Shown: positions 25,672 through 33,478 of the stretch, one piece after another | Layout: each line of letters begins with the position of its first letter | How positions within the stretch are numbered: position 1 is the first letter of the stretch | Notes under the pieces: model-generated | The model's input: only the letters and a program-made list of their open reading frames with translations | Told to the model about the DNA's origin: nothing | Databases searched by the model: none | Translations under genes and position numbers: made by a program | Source: DASXAI01 sp963728985 | Lineage (GTDB): Bacteria; Actinomycetota; Acidimicrobiia; Acidimicrobiales; Ilumatobacteraceae | Direction of reading: 5' to 3' | Assembly: GCA_963728985.1 (NCBI GenBank) | Contig: CAVSME010000003.1 | Span: 62,001 to 126,000, forward strand | DNA length: 64,000 nucleotides

Positions 25672-26348
25672 ACGACTTCACCGTGAACGTGCCTGTCGAC
25701 GAGGCATGGGTGGTGCTGACCGACGTGGAACGCATCGCCCCCTGCCTGCCGGGCGCCCAGCTCCAGGAAGTCGAAGGCGATGTCTACCGCGGCGTCGTGA
25801 AGATCAAGGTCGGGCCCATCCTGGCCCAGTTCAAGGGCCAGGCCACGTTCGTCGAGAAGGACGACACCGGGCACAAGGCCGTGCTCAAGGCCGAGGGTCG
25901 TGACACGGCCGGCAAGGGCAATGCCTCCGCGCTCATCACCGCGAAGCTCGACCCGCAGGGCGAGGGCGTCACCAAGGTGACAGTCTCGACCGACCTCACC
26001 ATCACGGGGAAGGTGGCCCAGTTCGGCCGCGGCGCGCTGGCCGACGTGAGCACGAAGCTGCTGAAGCAGTTCGTCGACTGCCTGGAGACCACGGTGCTCG
26101 GCCCGACGGCGGCCGCCGCGCCAGCCGAGGAGCCGGCCAAGGACGTGGGGGCGGCGGCCGCCGGCGCCACGACGGAGAGCGCTCCGTCGACGGCCGACGT
26201 CGGCGTCCGCAAGGTGGCGCAGGCCGAGCCCCAACCCATCGACCTCCTCGACGCGGCCGGTGCACCGCTGGCGAAGCGGCTCATCCCGGCCGGGCTCGTG
26301 CTCGTGATCCTGCTCCTGTTGCTGCGCCGCCATCGGCGGAGTGACTGA
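25659..26348 (+). CDS. CoxG-like SRPBCC protein with C-terminal membrane anchor
   Basis: 229-aa protein. Residues about 1-150 are a CoxG/SRPBCC domain (ELVNDFTVNVPVDEAWVVLTD, CLPGAQLQEVEGDVYRG, VKIKVGPILAQFKG); an Ala/Pro-rich linker follows, and a C-terminal membrane segment LIPAGLVLVILLLLL with a basic tail anchors it. In carboxydotrophs CoxG attaches the enzyme to the membrane and handles electron delivery. The ATG at 25659 gives the typical N-terminus; the upstream frame extension is the previous gene's antiframe. Its stop overlaps the GTG of DUF501. Confidence 0.93.
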   Translation: MELVNDFTVNVPVDEAWVVLTDVERIAPCLPGAQLQEVEGDVYRGVVKIKVGPILAQFKGQATFVEKDDTGHKAVLKAEGRDTAGKGNASALITAKLDPQGEGVTKVTVSTDLTITGKVAQFGRGALADVSTKLLKQFVDCLETTVLGPTAAAAPAEEPAKDVGAAAAGATTESAPSTADVGVRKVAQAEPQPIDLLDAAGAPLAKRLIPAGLVLVILLLLLRRHRRSD

Positions 26349-26781
26349 CGACGCCGACCGGAGTGCCGTCGCCCGCCTGCTCGGGCGCGAGCCGGAAGGT
26401 GACTTCGAGGTGGTGGTGCGCGACGCGACCGGAGGCCCGGTCGTGATCCGCAATTCTCCGCTGCTGGCTGATGGCCGGCCGATGCCCACGCGCTACTGGT
26501 TGGTGGGACCAAGGGAGGTGCTCGCCGTCAGCCGGCTGGAAGCCGCCGGCGGGGTGCGACAGGCCGAGGCCGAGGTCGACTCGTCTGCCATCGCCGACGC
26601 CCACGCCCGCTATGCCGCCGAGCGCGATGTCGCCATCCCGCCCGCATGGGACGGACCCCGCCCGCGCGGCGGCGTCGGCGGCACGGCGGTGGGCGTGAAG
26701 TGCCTCCACGCCCACTACGCCTGGCACCTCGCCGGCGGCGACGACCCGATCGGCCGCTGGGTCGAGGCGCACCTCGGGTGA
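26341..26781 (+). CDS. DUF501 domain-containing protein
   Basis: 146-aa protein of the actinobacterial DUF501 family, no known biochemistry. Seen: AVARLLGREPEGDFEVVVRD near the N-terminus, ADGRPMPTRYWLVGPREV, and GVKCLHAHYAWHLAGGDDPIG at the C-terminus, with conserved Cys-His-His. In many actinobacteria it lies between an eno-ftsB pair and a Ppx/GppA gene; here it keeps the Ppx/GppA neighbour but its upstream neighbour is now CoxG-like. Starts overlap on both sides (GTGA at the 5' end, 1 nt at the 3' end). Confidence 0.9.
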   Translation: MTDDADRSAVARLLGREPEGDFEVVVRDATGGPVVIRNSPLLADGRPMPTRYWLVGPREVLAVSRLEAAGGVRQAEAEVDSSAIADAHARYAAERDVAIPPAWDGPRPRGGVGGTAVGVKCLHAHYAWHLAGGDDPIGRWVEAHLG

Positions 26782-27677
26782 TGCGGGCCGCCATCGACAT
26801 CGGCACCAACTCGGTGCGCCTCCTCCTGCGCGACGGAGACCACGACGTCGAGCGCCGCTCGACCATCACCCGCCTCGGCGCCGGCGTGGACGCCACCCGG
26901 CGGCTGGCGCCCGACGCCATCGAGCGCACGCTGGCGGCCGTCCGCGACTACGCCGATGTCCTCACCGCGCACGACCGGCCACCGGTGCGGGTGGTGGCCA
27001 CGTCGGCGGCGCGCGACGCTGCCAACCGCGACGAGCTGTTCGCCGCCATCACCGCCATCGTCGGCGTCGAGCCCGAGCTCCTGGCGGGCGCGGAGGAGGC
27101 CCGGCTCTCGTTCGAGGGCGCCGTCGCCGGCCTCGATCCGGCCACCGGTCCGTTCCTCGTCGTGGACATCGGCGGCGGCTCGACCGAGCTGGCCGTCGGC
27201 ACCACCACGGCGGTGGCCGCCTGCTCGCTCGACATCGGCGCGGTGCGCCTCACCGAGACCGAGCTGCACCACGACCCGCCCCAGCCCGAGGAGCTGACCA
27301 ACGCGCTGGGCATCGTCCATGACCTCGTCGACGACGCGTTGCGCGATGACGTGCCGACGGCCGAGGACGCGCCAGTGCTGGTCGGGGTGGGCGGCACCAT
27401 CACCACGGTGGCGGCGGTCGAGATCGGCCTCGCCGTGTACGACCGGGATCGGGTGCACCACTTCGGGCTCCGCCGTGACGCCGTCGAAGACGTGTTCCGC
27501 ACGCTGGCCACCGAGCCGCTGGCTGCTCGCGTCCACAACCCGGGCCTCCAGCGCGAACGGGCCGACATCATCGTGGGCGGGTGCTGCGTGCTCGTCGCCA
27601 TCATGCGCCGCCTGCACGCCGACGAGCTGGTGGTGTGCGACGCCGATCTCCTCGACGCCTTGGTGGCAGCGCCGTGA
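26781..27677 (+). CDS. Ppx/GppA-family phosphatase
   Basis: 298-aa ASKHA-fold enzyme, exopolyphosphatase and/or (p)ppGpp-related hydrolase. Seen: AIDIGTNSVRLLL (residues 4-16, phosphate loop), TSAARDAANR, FLVVDIGGGSTELAVG (about 128) and DIGAVRLTE. This is the short actinobacterial form without the C-terminal HD domain, as in mycobacterial Ppx1 neighbours of DUF501. The ATG at 26781 overlaps the DUF501 stop by one base. Function at the family level is firm; substrate preference is not determinable. Confidence 0.93.
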   Translation: MRAAIDIGTNSVRLLLRDGDHDVERRSTITRLGAGVDATRRLAPDAIERTLAAVRDYADVLTAHDRPPVRVVATSAARDAANRDELFAAITAIVGVEPELLAGAEEARLSFEGAVAGLDPATGPFLVVDIGGGSTELAVGTTTAVAACSLDIGAVRLTETELHHDPPQPEELTNALGIVHDLVDDALRDDVPTAEDAPVLVGVGGTITTVAAVEIGLAVYDRDRVHHFGLRRDAVEDVFRTLATEPLAARVHNPGLQRERADIIVGGCCVLVAIMRRLHADELVVCDADLLDALVAAP

Positions 27678-28162
27678 TCCGGGCGGCCCGACCCGGGGAT
27701 GTGCCGGCGATGGTGGGCCTGGTCGAGGATCTGGCCGAGTACGAGCACGCCCGTCACGAGGTGCAGCTCACCGAGGCCGATCTCCACGACGCGCTGTTCG
27801 GTCCGGCGCCGACCGTGTTCGCGCTCGTGGCCGAGACCGGCGGCGAGGTCGTGGGGCTGGCGCTGTGGTTCCTGTCGTTCTCGACGTGGCTCGGCCGCCA
27901 CGGCATCTACCTCGAGGACCTCTACGTGCGGCCCGAGCACCGCAGCCACGGCTTCGGGCGAGCCCTCCTGGCGACGCTGGCCGCCATCGCCGTGGAACGG
28001 GGCTACGGGCGGGTCGAGTGGGCGGTACTCGACTGGAACGAGCCCGCCCTCGCGTTCTACCGCTCGATCGGCGCTGTTGCCATGGACGAGTGGACCACGA
28101 ACCGGCTCACCGGAGACGCCCTGCGTTCCCTGGCCGCCGATGGCTACCATCCCGCGCCGTGA
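27674..28162 (+). CDS. GNAT family N-acetyltransferase (diamine-acetyltransferase-like)
   Basis: 162-aa GNAT protein. It starts VIRAARPGDVPAMVGLVEDLAEYE, has LEDLYVRPEHRSHGFGRALLATL with the acetyl-CoA P-loop (RxxGxG/A, here RSHGFGRA) and VEWAVLDWNEPALAFYRSIGA. The pattern is that of spermidine/spermine and thialysine acetyltransferases (SAT-like). GTG start overlapping the Ppx stop. Could acetylate a diamine or amino-acid analogue; the real substrate is unknown. Confidence 0.9.
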   Translation: MIRAARPGDVPAMVGLVEDLAEYEHARHEVQLTEADLHDALFGPAPTVFALVAETGGEVVGLALWFLSFSTWLGRHGIYLEDLYVRPEHRSHGFGRALLATLAAIAVERGYGRVEWAVLDWNEPALAFYRSIGAVAMDEWTTNRLTGDALRSLAADGYHPAP

Positions 28163-28746
28163 TCAGGCTCTACGGCCGCCGAGTGCTGTTGCGCCCGCTC
28201 GTCCTCGCCGACTACCCGGCGTGGAGCGAGGTCCGCGTGCGCAACGAGGGGTGGCTGCTCAAGTGGGAACAGGCGCGGGTGCCGGGCATGCCCGATCCGA
28301 CGCGTGAGCGCGATGCCTTCGCCGTGCGCTGCAGCGCCCGGGAGCGGGAGCGGCAGCTCGGCGCCGGGTACGGCTTCGGCATCTTCGTGGACAACGCCTT
28401 CGCCGGGGAGATCAACCTCAACTCCGTGCAGCGCGGCTCGTTCCAGAACGCATACGTCGGGTACTGGATCGACCAGGCGCAGGCTGGCAACAGCTACATG
28501 CCCGAGAGCGTGGCCGTGCTCACCCGGTTCGCCTTCGACGACCTCCGCCTCCATCGCCTCCAGGTGGCCATCATCCCCCGCAACTCGAACAGCCGCAGGG
28601 TCATGGAGAAGCTGCGGTACCGGGAGGAGGGGGTGGCGCTGCGCTACCTCGAGATCAACGGGGCATGGGAGGACCACGTCCGCTACGCCATCACCGTCGA
28701 GGAGTGGGAGCAGCGCCGGGCCGAGCTGACGCACGCCTGGCTCTGA
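28159..28746 (+). CDS. GNAT family acetyltransferase, RimJ/RimL type
   Basis: 195-aa protein: VLLRPLVLADYPAWSEVRVRN, GEINLNSVQRGSFQNAYVGYWID, then RLQVAIIPRNSNSRRVMEKLRYREEGVALRYLEING, typical of ribosomal-protein-alanine N-acetyltransferases. The GTG start overlaps the upstream stop (GTGA), and TACCAT ends 8 nt upstream, so it could also be read from its own leaderless promoter. Likely protein N-terminal alanine acetylation. Ends at the second MITE-bearing repeat. Confidence 0.9.
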   Translation: MIRLYGRRVLLRPLVLADYPAWSEVRVRNEGWLLKWEQARVPGMPDPTRERDAFAVRCSARERERQLGAGYGFGIFVDNAFAGEINLNSVQRGSFQNAYVGYWIDQAQAGNSYMPESVAVLTRFAFDDLRLHRLQVAIIPRNSNSRRVMEKLRYREEGVALRYLEINGAWEDHVRYAITVEEWEQRRAELTHAWL

Positions 28747-29010
28747 GCGAAGCGGCCGCAGTGGCGCCGGGGCAGTGGCCGCGAGATTGTCCGAGAGGGC
28801 GAGCGGATAGGCGAAGAGAGCTTGGATGGCGCCGGAATCCTGTTCCGATCGGCGTTTGGGTGCTGATTGCCTCGCCTGGCGGGCCGATCGGCACCCATGA
28901 CCGAATCGGCACCCAACGTCGCTCACGGATCGTGGCCACCGGCCCCGCCCGCGCCGATCGCCAGTACCTATCCGCTCGCCCTCCGACCACAGCGAGTCGG
29001 CGAAGAGGCG
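28741..29010 (+). repeat. hairpin intergenic repeat, copy 4, split by MITE-like element
   Basis: The left part holds a degenerate hairpin 2 followed by GGGGCAG and AGATTGTCCGAG (to 28795), and the right part is CCACAGCGAGTCGGCGAAG (28985 onward). The order is the same as in copy 1 but in opposite orientation, and the insertion point is the same within the repeat. Confidence 0.65.
28796..28982 (+). mobile_element. MITE-like element, copy 2 (187 bp, 16-bp perfect TIRs)
   Basis: Ends are AGGGCGAGCGGATAGG (28796-28811) and its exact reverse complement (28967-28982). Flanks are CCGAG (28791-28795) and CCGAC (28983-28987), a 5-bp duplication with one change. Compared with copy 1 it carries 33 extra bases near one end (after GAGAGCTT), which accounts exactly for the length difference. 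The stem region is conserved (28858-28867 with 28887-28896). Confidence 0.75.
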
Positions 29011-29013
29011 CCG

Positions 29014-30672
29014 CTATTTGAGGGGCAGCTCGATGGCGAGGTCGTCGAGGCCGAGCGGGCCCTGGACCAGCGCGGCGGAGTGCCAGGCCTTGAGGTCGAA
29101 CGAGTCGCCGGCACGGCGGCGGGCCGCGTCCCGCCCCGCCAACCACACCCGCTCGCCGAGCTTGTAGCCGATCGCCTGCCCCGGCATGCCGAGGTACCGG
29201 ATCCACTCGCTGTCGAGGAAGTCCGGGTTGGGTCCGCCGTGCTGGTGCAGGAACTCCAGCCCCAGCTCGGGCGTCCACCGCTCGCCGGGGTGGAAGGGCT
29301 GACCCTCCGGAATGGGCATGGCGCAGTGCATGCCGATGTCGACCACCACGCGGGTGGCCCGCAGTTGCTGACCCGTCAGGTAGCCGACGCGGCGATCGGG
29401 CGCGGTGAAGAACCCGAGCTCGTCCATCAACCGCTCGGCGTACAGCGCCCAGCCCTCGGCATCGGCCGAGATGAACTCGGCCCGCTGGTAGCGCGACAGC
29501 CGGTCACCGGCGGCCACCCAGCCCCCGAACTGGAGGTGATGACCGGGGACGCCCTCGTGGTACCAGGTGCTCACGTCCTCCCAGATCGGGAAGCGGGTGC
29601 GGCCGAGGGTCGGGTACCACGTCTGGCCGGGCCGGCTGTAGTCCTCGGACGGCTGCGTGTAGTACGCCGCCGCCGCCGTCCCGGGCGGCGCCAGCACCGC
29701 CTCCACCTTGCGGATGTCACCCGAGAGGTCGAAGTGGGTGCCGTCGAGGGCATCCATCGTCTCGTCCATCAGCCTCTGGAGCCACACCACGAGGGCCTCC
29801 TCGCCCTCGATGGCCTCACCCTCGGCGTCGAGGTGGGCGTACACCTCGAGGAGGGACGCGCCGGGAAGGATGGTGGCCGCCACCGCCCGCATGTCGTCCT
29901 CGATGCGCTCCAGCTCGGCCCAGCCGTAGGCGTAGGCGTCGTCGACGTCGAGGTTGGCGCCGAGGTACTGGCGGGCCTGCAGCACGTAGCGGTCGATGCC
30001 GACGGCGTCGGGCACCCCCTCCGCCCGGGGGGTGTACTCGTCGCGGAGGAAGCGGGTGAAGGACACGAGCGCGTCGGTGGCGGCGGCGGCGCCCCGGTCG
30101 AGCTCGGCGCGCAGGGCGTCGGGACCTTCGGCGGCGAGGCCGGCGAACCACGGCTGGTCGGCGCCATCCAGGCCGGCCCAGGTAGCGGTCTGCTCGGCGC
30201 ACGCCAGTGACTGGCGGGGCGCGGCGAGGACGCCCTTGGCCATCCCGGCCCGCAGGGCCGACTCGACGCGCGCGTAGGCCTCGGGCACGGCGGCCATGCG
30301 TTTGGCGATGTTGGCCCAGTCCTCATCGGTCTCCCGCGGCGAGAGATCGAACACCTCGCGAACGGCAGAGACCGGCGAGCCGAAGATCCGCAGCTGCCGC
30401 ACGTGCTCGTCGGCATCGAAGGACGCCAGCTCGGCGCTGAGTCGCTCCCGCAGGAGCGCGCCGCAGAAGCGGTCGGCGTCGTCGGCGGCGGCGGCGCCGT
30501 CCAGCTCGGCCAGCGTCTCGCGAGCGAGGTCGGCACGAGCGGTCACGCCCTCGACCGAGTAGTCGGTCAGCCGGTCGTCGTGTCCGGGCTCGCCCAGCAT
30601 CGTGGCGAGGTACGGATCGAGCGGCAGGAAGCGGTCGAGGTAGCGGTCGGCCAGCGCCCGCACGGCACCCAT
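29014..30672 (-). CDS. DUF885 family hydrolase
   Basis: 552-aa protein of the DUF885 family (metallopeptidase-like fold). Seen: LADRYLDRFLPLDPYLATMLG at the start, the signature HEGVPGHHLQFGGW (about residue 375) with the potential zinc-binding histidines, SADAEGWALYAERLMDELGFF and a PGQAIGYKLGERVW motif near the end. Predicted soluble and cytoplasmic; no signal peptide. The ATG at 30672 is used because the upstream extension in this frame is low-complexity. It is 7 bp after the enoyl-CoA hydratase stop, so they form an operon. Substrate unknown, peptidase activity is a guess. Confidence 0.9.
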   Translation of the reverse strand: MGAVRALADRYLDRFLPLDPYLATMLGEPGHDDRLTDYSVEGVTARADLARETLAELDGAAAADDADRFCGALLRERLSAELASFDADEHVRQLRIFGSPVSAVREVFDLSPRETDEDWANIAKRMAAVPEAYARVESALRAGMAKGVLAAPRQSLACAEQTATWAGLDGADQPWFAGLAAEGPDALRAELDRGAAAATDALVSFTRFLRDEYTPRAEGVPDAVGIDRYVLQARQYLGANLDVDDAYAYGWAELERIEDDMRAVAATILPGASLLEVYAHLDAEGEAIEGEEALVVWLQRLMDETMDALDGTHFDLSGDIRKVEAVLAPPGTAAAAYYTQPSEDYSRPGQTWYPTLGRTRFPIWEDVSTWYHEGVPGHHLQFGGWVAAGDRLSRYQRAEFISADAEGWALYAERLMDELGFFTAPDRRVGYLTGQQLRATRVVVDIGMHCAMPIPEGQPFHPGERWTPELGLEFLHQHGGPNPDFLDSEWIRYLGMPGQAIGYKLGERVWLAGRDAARRRAGDSFDLKAWHSAALVQGPLGLDDLAIELPLK

Positions 30673-30679
30673 GGACTCG

Positions 30680-31435
30680 TCAGCTCTTCTTGGAGATGCG
30701 AGCCTGCAGGGCGGCCAGGCGCTCCTTGAACCACGGCTGGCGGGTGCTCCACAGCTGCGGGTCCAGCTCACGGTCGACGGCGGCATCGTGGGCGGCCACC
30801 CCGGCCATGTCCGACAGCGTCTGCTTGGTCGTCACCAGCAGCTCACGCGGCGCCGAGGCCGCCCGGGCGGCGAAGGCGTGGGCGGCATCGAGCAGCTCGT
30901 CATCCTCGACACAGCGGTGCACCAGGCCGATGCGGGCGGCCTCGGTCCCGTCGACCACGTCGCCGAAGAGCACAAGGGCGGCGGCGGCCTGCGGGCCGGC
31001 GATGCGGCGCAGCATCCAGGTGTGGCCGCCACCAGGGTGGATGCCGAGCTGGAGGAAGCGGGTGTCGAAGCGGGCCGACCGGCCGGCGATGCGCACATCA
31101 CAGCCGAGCGCCATGTTCATGCCCGCACCGACGGCGGCGCCGTTGACGGCGGCCAGGGTGGGGAGCGGGCTGCGAGCCACCCGCAAGAACCCTTCGTAGA
31201 TGGTGCGCAGGCTGGAGCCTTCGGCCTCGGCCAGGTTGCCGAGGTTGGCGCCGGCGCAGAACGCCGGAGGAGCGCCGGTCACCACCACCGCGCCGACCCC
31301 GTCGTCGGCCTCGATGCGATCCATGGCGGCGACGATCTCCTCCACCATCGGGGCGGTGAGGGTGTTGCGCTCGGAAGGGTTGTTGAGGGTGAGGGTGGCG
31401 ACGCCGTCGGCGACGTCGACCAAGACGAAGGTCAC
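30680..31435 (-). CDS. enoyl-CoA hydratase/isomerase family protein
   Basis: About 251-aa crotonase-fold protein: GVATLTLNNPSERNTLTAPM, PAFCAGANLGNL (oxyanion-hole), NGAAVGAGMNMALGCDVRIAG and FDTRFLQLGIHPGGGHTW. The usual second catalytic Glu position should be checked against characterised hydratases, so hydratase versus isomerase activity is open. The start is GTG at 31435; a CAGACT box is 8 nt upstream and the N-terminus TFVLVDVADG is standard. An ATG at 31453 would add six residues. Divergent from the S8 protease. Confidence 0.9.
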   Translation of the reverse strand: MTFVLVDVADGVATLTLNNPSERNTLTAPMVEEIVAAMDRIEADDGVGAVVVTGAPPAFCAGANLGNLAEAEGSSLRTIYEGFLRVARSPLPTLAAVNGAAVGAGMNMALGCDVRIAGRSARFDTRFLQLGIHPGGGHTWMLRRIAGPQAAAALVLFGDVVDGTEAARIGLVHRCVEDDELLDAAHAFAARAASAPRELLVTTKQTLSDMAGVAAHDAAVDRELDPQLWSTRQPWFKERLAALQARISKKS

Positions 31436-31458
31436 GGCCCGGCAGTCTGCCACGGTCC

Positions 31459-31464
31459 TACAGT
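31459..31464 (+). promoter_or_regulatory. candidate -10 box (TACAGT) for the S8 protease gene
   Basis: TACAGT lies 6 nt before the ATG at 31471. With no Shine-Dalgarno in front of the gene, a leaderless mRNA is likely. Confidence 0.45.
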
Positions 31465-31470
31465 CGGCCG

Positions 31471-32967
31471 ATGGCCGTTGCGTCTGTCCGCCAGCAGATC
31501 GAGCGACTGCTCGACGAGGAACCCGGCCGCACCGTGGCTGTCATCGTGCAGGCCGACGAGAACGACCGTGCCGCCAAGGCCGCCGCCAGCGCCGCCGCCG
31601 CCGCCCTGGCCGAGCGCCGGCTCGTGGCCCGGCCCGGCGCCGTGATGGACGACCTGAGCCGGATGTTGCGCTCGGGACGGGGCCGGCGCCCGAGCACCAC
31701 CCCGAGCGTGGCCGCCGCCGTGACGGGCACGCCCCCGCCGGTGACGGCCAGGGCGGCGGCGACCGCCGCCTTGCGGCCCGTGCTGGCCACCGATGCCGTG
31801 CGCCGGGCGCTGGCCCGGGCCGGCGAGAACGCCGCCGCCAGCCCGGTCACGCCGCTGCTGGCCGCCCGCAGCGTGGCGGCGACGCTCACGCGCGACGAGC
31901 TGGCGGCCCTGCGCGACGAGCCCGCCGCGGTGGCCGCCGTCCATCGCAACCGCCACCTGGAGCTGCCGCGGGTCATCCAGCTCGACGAGCTGCCGGCGGG
32001 CGCGGCGGCCGTACGGGCCAGCGCCTGGGGCGTGGAGCGCATCGGTGCCCTGGCCACGTGGGGCGCCTACGGGGTTCGGGGCAAGGGCGTGAAGATCGGC
32101 GTGCTCGACACCGGCGTGGACGCCGAGCACCCCGACCTCAAGGGCAAGGTGGCCAACTGGGCCGAGTTCGACGCCAGCGGCAAGCGGGTGACCGGGTCGG
32201 CGCCACACGACAGCGATCGCCACGGCACCCACGTCTGCGGCACGATCGCCGGCGGCAACGCCAGCGGCAAGTGGATCGGCGTGGCGCCCGACGTCCGCCT
32301 GGCCGTCGGGCTCGTGCTCGACGGCGCCACCGGCGGCAGCGACGCCCAAGTGCTGGCCGGCATCGACTGGGCCCTCGACCGCAACGTCGACGTGATCAGC
32401 ATGTCGCTCGGCGGCCTCGTCATCGGGCCCGAGACGCCCGGGACCTACACCCGTGCCATCGTCGACTGCTTCCTGCGGGGCGTGGCGGTGGTGGCAGCCA
32501 TCGGCAACGAGGGCGACGGCACCGGCGGCTCGCCGGGCAACGACCTGTTCGCGCTCTCGGTCGGCGCCACCGACGTCGACGATGCGGTGGCCGGGTTCAG
32601 CAGCGGGCGCACACAGATCATCACCGAGTCCACAGTGATCCGGCCCGAGCTGCTGCCGCTGCCCTACCCGAAGCCAGACGTCGCCGCGCCCGGTGTCGCC
32701 GTCGAGTCGAGCGCGCCGGGCGGGGGCCTGGCCATCCTCAGCGGCACGTCGATGGCGACGCCGCACACCAGCGGCGCGGTGGCGTTGCTCCTGTCGGCGA
32801 CCGGCGGGCTGGCCGCGGTGGACGAGCGCGACCGCGTGGGCGTGGTGCTCGACTTGATGATCGGCGGGGTGCAGGAGCTCGGCGAGGCCGGCCAGGATCA
32901 TCGCTACGGCTTCGGTCGCATCGACGTGCTGCGCTCCATCGGCCTCGCCAAAGAGCAGGGCCTGTAG
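31471..32967 (+). CDS. S8 (subtilisin-like) serine protease, no signal peptide
   Basis: 498-aa subtilase. The catalytic triad is complete: Asp in GVLDTGVDAEHPDL (about residue 210), His in HGTHVCGTIAGG (about 250), Ser in GTSMATPHTSGAVALLL (about 428), plus the oxyanion Asn in AAIGNEGDG. Residues about 1-190 form an N-terminal region that includes a propeptide-like segment ARSVAATLTRDELAALRDEPAVAAVHRN. There is no signal peptide or transmembrane helix, so it looks intracellular. The next gene, 18 bp on, encodes a small protein with a matching propeptide-like tail. Family assignment is certain; the pairing is the novel aspect. Confidence 0.93.
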   Translation: MAVASVRQQIERLLDEEPGRTVAVIVQADENDRAAKAAASAAAAALAERRLVARPGAVMDDLSRMLRSGRGRRPSTTPSVAAAVTGTPPPVTARAAATAALRPVLATDAVRRALARAGENAAASPVTPLLAARSVAATLTRDELAALRDEPAAVAAVHRNRHLELPRVIQLDELPAGAAAVRASAWGVERIGALATWGAYGVRGKGVKIGVLDTGVDAEHPDLKGKVANWAEFDASGKRVTGSAPHDSDRHGTHVCGTIAGGNASGKWIGVAPDVRLAVGLVLDGATGGSDAQVLAGIDWALDRNVDVISMSLGGLVIGPETPGTYTRAIVDCFLRGVAVVAAIGNEGDGTGGSPGNDLFALSVGATDVDDAVAGFSSGRTQIITESTVIRPELLPLPYPKPDVAAPGVAVESSAPGGGLAILSGTSMATPHTSGAVALLLSATGGLAAVDERDRVGVVLDLMIGGVQELGEAGQDHRYGFGRIDVLRSIGLAKEQGL

Positions 32968-32973
32968 CGACGG

Positions 32974-32979
32974 TACGAT
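32974..32979 (+). promoter_or_regulatory. candidate -10 box (TACGAT) for the propeptide-like gene
   Basis: TACGAT is 6 nt before the GTG at 32986, just downstream of the protease stop, so this small gene may be transcribed independently of the protease. The same hexamer recurs at 33364-33369. Confidence 0.45.
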
Positions 32980-32985
32980 GCAGCG

Positions 32986-33354
32986 GTGGCCGACCGCATC
33001 GACTCCGTGATCACGGACGGCTCGCTGCGGCGCCTTGCGCATGAACGGTCGGCGGACGCCGCGCCGGTGCTGATCGAGGTGGTCGGTCCGTCGGCGGAGA
33101 CGGACATCGTGGTCGGCCGGGGTGGGCCGATCGATGGCCGACCATCGGCGGTCCGCGTGCGCGGCGGCATCAGCGATCCCGCCCCGCCCGATGGCGCCGA
33201 GTCGGCGGTGCGGGGCATCCTCGGGCGCAAACCCCGGTACCTGCGCGCCGCCCGCTCGTTCGCCGCCATCGCCACGGGGGCCGAGCTGGCCGCCCTCGCC
33301 GCCAGCCCCGCGGTGGCCGCCATCCGGCCCGACCGCAAGCTCGCCCACCACTGA
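32986..33354 (+). CDS. small protein with I9/propeptide-like C-terminus, partner of the S8 protease
   Basis: 122-aa protein, probable GTG start. The C-terminal segment RSFAAIATGAELAALAASPA followed by VAAIRPDRKL resembles the subtilase propeptide/I9 inhibitor fold end, and parallels the protease's own N-terminal segment. The N-terminal part, DSVITDGSLRRLAHER and VLIEVVGPS, resembles the first strand-helix of such a domain. A central Gly/Pro-rich loop (about residues 45-70) separates the two. No signal peptide. A role as an intramolecular-chaperone copy or trans-acting inhibitor of the neighbouring protease is inferred from sequence resemblance and location, not shown. Confidence 0.65.
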   Translation: MADRIDSVITDGSLRRLAHERSADAAPVLIEVVGPSAETDIVVGRGGPIDGRPSAVRVRGGISDPAPPDGAESAVRGILGRKPRYLRAARSFAAIATGAELAALAASPAVAAIRPDRKLAHH

Positions 33355-33363
33355 TCGTCCTCG

Positions 33364-33417
33364 TACGATCCGGTCATGGGTGCGAGATGGCCCGCCAGGC
33401 GGGCCGATCCGCACCCA
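33364..33417 (+). repeat. degenerate third copy of the MITE core hairpin, behind a TACGAT box
   Basis: CGGTCATGGGTGC (from 33371) followed by GGCCCGCCAGGCGGGCC and a GCACCC arm matches the centre of the two MITE-like elements, but no TIRs flank it. It forms a hairpin: GGGTGCG (33378-33384) pairs with CGCACCC (33410-33416), and GGCCCGCC (33389-33396) with GGCGGGCC (33398-33405). TACGAT at 33364-33369 sits just upstream, so it may be the 5' part of the transcript for the following gene. Confidence 0.5.
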
Positions 33418-33478
33418 CGTCCCTGGCGCGACCAGCATCGGAGTGTTGGGGACGGGTGGCCGATAGCCTGCGGCCGCC

